DNA of 11,190 bases. Origin: Ochromonadaceae sp. CCMP2298 (lineage: Eukaryota; Sar; Synurophyceae; Ochromonadales; Ochromonadaceae). The stretch is taken from assembly GCA_026770595.1 (NCBI GenBank), contig MU634604.1, forward strand, positions 1-11,190. The letters run 5' to 3'. Below the pieces are notes generated by a model. That model saw only the letters and a list, made by a program, of their open reading frames with translations, searched no databases and had not been told where the DNA came from. Below, piece by piece: positions 7,682 to 11,190 of this stretch. The position numbers and the translations under genes were made by a program. Numbering within the stretch: position 1 is the stretch's first letter; every line of letters starts with the position of its first letter.

Positions 7682-7811
7682 GCTGCAGCTCCTACCCTCG
7701 GCGACTATCCTTCTCTCGTTGGTTCCTCGTGCTGGCCTTCCATCATCTCTGAAGCCTCCAAGAATGAGAGCGAGAGAGTGTGCGGGGGCTTCTGTACTGA
7801 GCGATGCAAGC

Positions 7812-7832
7812 AAGGAGATCTTTGATCTCTTT
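7812..7832. repeat. Inverted repeat upstream of the giant gene
   Basis: AAGGAGATC, TTT, GATCTCTTT forms nine pairs with one G-T wobble and a 3-nt loop. It lies about 130-150 bp upstream of the giant gene's ATG, so it is in the promoter or 5' UTR. A second small hairpin, GTCCC-TT-GGGAC, follows at 7843-7854. Confidence 0.5.
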
Positions 7833-8048
7833 TGAATTATGGGTCCCTTGGGACAGAAAATATTTTTACTTTCCTCAGCCGAAAGCGCCTATATGAGTGA
7901 AACTGAGACGTCTTCCCGAAGTTCCCCTCCGATGTGTTTCCCTAACGCGGAAAGTCTGCGGACACGGACAGAAGGTACTGTATTGTTACTATATGTTACA
8001 GTTTGTAATATATGGATATACTGATAGCTAAACGATGCCCAAAAAAGC

Positions 8049-8069
8049 CTATGCCCACATTGGGCATAG
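8049..8069 (-). terminator. Perfect 9-bp hairpin followed by a T run, just after the OSCA-like stop codon
   Basis: On the minus strand CTATGCCCA-ATG-TGGGCATAG is a perfect 9-bp stem with a 3-nt loop, beginning 13 nt after the TAG of the channel gene and followed by GC and six T. It looks like a bacterial intrinsic terminator or a histone-type 3' hairpin, but the gene is nuclear and polyadenylated ends are expected. It is best called a 3' UTR hairpin of unknown role. Confidence 0.45.
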
Positions 8070-8082
8070 TGTTGACTGTTGA

Positions 8083-10945
8083 CTATACGTCGTCTGCGAG
8101 GTCGTCGTGGCTGTCCTGGTCCACGATCGGGTTGCGCGTGGAGTCCAGCGAAGAGTACACAGCGCCCAGCGCCACCTGCGAGTGCTCGGAGCGCACGCCC
8201 GGCCAGAAGCGCTGCTGGTTGGCTACGGTAGACAGCACGTACTCGTCGGGGTCCTCGCCCGCGGGGATGTCCTGAGATGTATACGAGGAAAGAACAGACA
8301 TAGATTAGACACAGATTAGACGTAGATTAGACACACATCTTCTGCATGCATGGCGCGTTTCTTACATCTAAGTAGACCTCGTCCAGCACACCGTCAGGAG
8401 TCAGCAAAGCGATGTCCAGCACGCGGTGCGGAAAGGGGTACAGGCGCGCGGGCCCGGTGACCGAGGGCGCTCGGTACATGTCGGCGTCGAAGGCCTCCCG
8501 CAGGTCCTTGGGCTCAGCCGCGTCGTCCGCAGCGCCCGCGTCGCTAAACTGCTGCAGCGCTCGCTCGAGGTGGTGCTTCATGGAGTGGCGCTTGGAGTCC
8601 GCCTCCATGCGTCGCCAGTAGGCAAGTGTGACAAGGGGCAGCGGCAGCATCAGCCCGCCCTGCAGGAATCCGCGCTTGATGCCCATGTAGAAGATGCCGA
8701 AGAAGGTGGAGGCCAGCAGCCCCACCATCATGCAGCGGTAGATGCCGTGCCAGAACTGCCCGCCGCCCTCCTTCCTGGGCTTGGCGGTGAAGGAGTATTT
8801 GTACTTGTAGGTGAGGTAGATGGTGGAGAAGTAGATGGTGCCCACCAGCTGCACCACGGGGGCGATGACCCAGAAGAGCAGCACCACGCTCAGGATGTAC
8901 AGGTAGTTGGGCAGGACCACACAGTAGTCCACAGGGCCCCCGGCCAGCGGACCCTGCACCAGCTGGTTGCGTGTGACCCTCAGGGGGTGGCGGCAGTGCA
9001 CCTGGTACATCCACGAGAGCGTGTCGTTGATGCGCACCAGCACCACCAGCACGCCCCCCAGACAGTAGGTGATGATGTAGTTTATAAAGAAGGCGGCTGT
9101 GATGGGCAGCGCGGCGCTCAGCAGCTCGATGAAGCTCAGCAGCGTGCCAACATCGGTGGTGACCACGTTGGCCGCCAGTATGAAGTATATGTTGTAAAAC
9201 TGGAAGGCGAACTGCCACCGGAACACCTCCAGCTCGATGCTGCTCTCTGTCTTGCGCCTCTCGATCTTGCGCGCCACCAGCTTCATCATCCAGGCCAGAC
9301 AGGCGTTGAACCCCATCAGCACCAGCGCAGGCAGCAGGCCTTGCATGATGGCGAAGGTGAGGCCTTCCTGTACCCCCTTCTGTCGCAGGAAGGGCACGTA
9401 GGGTGCGAATCTGCTGAGGTTGGTGAGCGAGGAGACGAAGGCCAGCACCACACTCCAGGCAGCCAGGCCCGCGTAGTAGGCCACCGAGGTGAGGAAGTTG
9501 GCGGACTTGATGGAGCGGTTCGTGGCACCCATGTTCTTCCACACCAGGTCTAGAGGGGCAGGGCTGGGCCCCACCTTCATGCCAGAGGGATAGTCTCCCT
9601 TGAGCTTGCAGGCGGCCAATTGCGTGCTTCTTCGGGCGAAGGTAACGAAGCCCGTGGTGGACACAAACTGCGAGACCAGCGAATCCTTCGCAGACTCCAC
9701 CAGTTTCGCCACGCTCTCCGGGTCGAAGGACAGCAGCCGCTTCTTGTCCCGCAGCCGCATCTTCGCCAATGACCCTCCAGTAGCCTCCTGCTCGCCTGCT
9801 TCGTTGAGAGTGCTCAGCTCGATGTCCCCCACCGTCGGCACAGACCCACCCTCCCCCACGTCAACACCGCCCCCCTCCCCCATCGGCGCATGCGCTGCAC
9901 CCTCTGCCAGCGCTCTGAAGGTGACGGTTGTAACCTCGGAGTCGGCGTCGTTGTCGGGTGCCGGTACAGGTGCAGGTGCGTCTGGCTCCTCCGTGGTGGC
10001 CAGCACCGCCATCTGCGCCTGCCGCACTGCCTTGTATGAGATTAGCAGTTGCCCTGTCAGCCACGATATCTCGTCCTTCTCCTGCAGCGCATGCCCGCAC
10101 AGACGTAGCAGCGCGGCGCCCAGCCACTGCAGCGCGTATGGGTACATGTGCAGGGGCGCCTCTGTCCCGTCCAGATAGAGGTAGGTGAGGGGTCGCGTGC
10201 TCTTGGAGTGTGCCTCATACTTGGCCACGGATAGCTCCAGTCTGCCCACCAGCACATTCCTCTTCTTTACCTCGTTCTCCAGCTGGTAGGTGGTGCTGAA
10301 TATGTGCGCGAAGAGCACCTCTCCCGGGAAGAGGTTCTCGAAGAACTGCCGGAAGTCGGCGGACTTGCACAGGTGCTTGGGCACGCCCTCCACCTTAATC
10401 GTGTGCCGCATCTGCGCGGGCACGAGTGGGTTGGAGTGTCCCAGGTGCTGGAAGTAGCCGTCACGGACGCGCAGGATGTTCTCGTTCTCCAGGTGCATCA
10501 TGTACAGCGTCAGCAGGGTGAAGATGTACGTGAACAGGAAGCTGGCCCACAGCCGGGTGCCGTCTTCGAATATGTTGGCCATGGACAATCTGTTCATGTC
10601 GTAGCTGATGTCTGGAGATTGCGCAGTCCAGTACACGGGTAGCATGCACACCGCACCGATCGAATATATGCCGCAGAGGATCATGCAGAGGCGCAGACTT
10701 CTCAGCATCACGTAGGCATCCATGCCCGCCAGTTCCAGGATAAGCTCATTGGGCAGCTCGTAGACTTGATAGACCCACATGAAGAGTCCCGGCTGCTGCT
10801 GCACAGATGCCGGGTGCCCGCTGCGCGCGAGAGGCGCGTAAATGTCTGGGTACTTGTGCCGCAAAAACTCGAAGACGAGCATCGCCAGCGGGAAGAAACA
10901 TCCGAAGAATATGCTCGTGGCGAAGATACTCGTTGAACCCGCCAT
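8083..10945 (-). CDS. OSCA/CSC1/TMEM63-family osmo- or mechanosensitive cation channel (two exons)
   Basis: Exon 8366-10945 joins exon 8083-8271 across a 94-nt intron in phase 0 (VYLD-DIPAGED), giving 922 residues. The start is the ATG at 10945 (A at -3, G at +4); the open frame extends upstream only to a TTG. Family members are stretch- or hyperosmolality-gated Ca2+-permeable channels, usually of the plasma membrane. Visible here are an N-terminal membrane segment (7-27), two more (84-106, 132-150), and a cytosolic RRM-like domain starting at HTIKVEGVPK (181) and resuming at GFVTFARRS (432). The large C-terminal membrane region runs from about 483 to 778, including the pore-lining stretch FIELLSAALPITAAFFINY (605-623). 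It is longer than plant OSCA1 (about 770) because of an acidic Ala/Pro/Gly insert at about 316-425 and a hydrophilic tail of about 140 residues. Ion selectivity and gating cannot be read from the sequence. Confidence 0.95.
8272..8365 (-). other. Intron of the OSCA-like gene (94 nt)
   Basis: The donor is GAT|GTAAGA and the acceptor is ATCTCAG|GAC. The phase is 0, and the flanking exon reads an open frame to a TAG at 8083. Reading through the donor would end the protein after 12 more codons in the intron. A branch-point-like CTAAT has its A at 8305, 33 nt from the acceptor. Confidence 0.9.
8302..8332 (-). repeat. Three tandem 11-nt repeats carrying branch-point-like CTAAT
   Basis: On the minus strand GTCTAATCT occurs at 8332-8324, 8321-8313 and 8310-8302, each separated by two bases (AC, then GT), so the period is 11. 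Each copy contains CTAAT, which fits the YTNAY branch-point consensus. Confidence 0.85.
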
Positions 10946-11190
10946 GATGCGCCTGTCGCTCTCCCTCAAAGTGGGAAAAGTCGCTCTGCCTAGCTGTGGA
11001 CTCGCCTAGTCTCCAGACTCCTCCCCTAGGCTGCGGGAGTATTCGCTCAGGCTCCAGGTGCTGACGCGACCGCCTTCAAACTCCTCCCTGAGGCTGTGGG
11101 AATACGCTCCTCTGCTGTTGGAAATGCTACCGCCCTCGTCCCCGGATTAGCAACTCCTCTTCCAATCCATCCTTCCAACGATTCAAGGAT
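10946..11190 (-). promoter_or_regulatory. Upstream region of the OSCA-like gene
   Basis: The last 245 bp contain no supported gene and should hold the 5' UTR and part of the promoter of the channel gene. Most of it is occupied by a degenerate repeat (below). No TATA box is evident. Confidence 0.5.
11017..11160. repeat. Degenerate tandem repeat of about 60-70 bp
   Basis: ACTCCTCCCCTAGGCTGCGG at 11017 and ACTCCTCCCTGAGGCTGTGG at 11080 head two similar blocks. Each continues with (A)GTATTCGCTC / AATACGCTC and ends near (G/T)ACCGCC(T/C)TC, about 11069 and 11129. A third ACTCCTCTTCC starts at 11153 near the window edge, so more copies may lie beyond it. Confidence 0.6.

Larger units (their letters stand above)
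7682..8082. promoter_or_regulatory. Intergenic region: 3' end of the OSCA-like gene and promoter of the giant gene
   Basis: About 400 bp lie between two genes transcribed in the same (minus) direction. The half next to the channel gene (about 7975-8050) is AT-rich and should hold its 3' UTR, including TGTAAC on the minus strand. The half next to 7681 should hold the giant gene's promoter. A minus-strand CATATAGG near 7890 is TATA-like but distant. I see no additional gene: an open frame upstream of 7681 begins only at a non-ATG codon. Confidence 0.5.

Noticed and set aside
7682-7813. N-terminal extension of the giant protein's first exon
   Set aside because: It begins at TTG and contains no ATG before 7681. 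The sequence looks like 5' UTR.
10946-10969. N-terminal extension MRESDRRI of the channel
   Set aside because: Its first codon is TTG, not ATG. The ATG at 10945 has a strong start context.

Overview
This is a nuclear window from a GC-rich microbial eukaryote, most likely a photosynthetic protist. There are spliceosomal GT..AG introns, no Shine-Dalgarno/operon logic, (TG)n and 18-bp satellite DNA, and a eukaryote-specific RNA polymerase III subunit. The leftmost gene encodes a signal peptide followed at once by a transit-peptide-like stretch, the arrangement used for plastids of secondary origin (stramenopile, haptophyte and similar algae). This supports such an alga but does not prove it, and the species cannot be named from the sequence.

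Layout from left to right: (1) positions 1-370, minus strand, the 5' part of a gene running off the left edge, encoding a presecretory or plastid-targeted protein of unknown function. (2) 371-1552, a divergent intergenic region with an imperfect CTG tract, a long TG microsatellite, an 18-bp pyrimidine-rich minisatellite and small palindromes and direct repeats. (3) 1553-1873, plus strand, an intact single-exon RPC11/POLR3K homologue, the RNA-cleavage subunit of RNA polymerase III. (4) An 89-bp convergent gap. (5) 1963-7681, minus strand, a gene with one supported intron (7109-7235) encoding a giant protein of about 1863 residues. It has a globular N-terminus, very long Gly/Ala/Ser/acidic low-complexity stretches, a helical block near residues 1000-1300 and a bipartite-type nuclear localisation signal. 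I do not recognise its family. (6) 7682-8082, an intergenic region with two hairpins. (7) 8083-10945, minus strand, an OSCA/CSC1/TMEM63-family mechanosensitive cation channel in two exons (922 residues). (8) 10946-11190, upstream DNA of the channel gene with a degenerate repeat of about 60-70 bp.

The four genes do not form a recognisable pathway; they look like ordinary neighbours in a compact nuclear genome. Splice sites were assigned by eye: both introns have GT..AG ends, preserve the reading frame exactly and have branch-point-like motifs 33-35 nt from the acceptor. The main unknowns worth pursuing are the giant nuclear-type protein and the truncated targeted protein. I see no mobile element, tRNA, rRNA, CRISPR array or viral gene.
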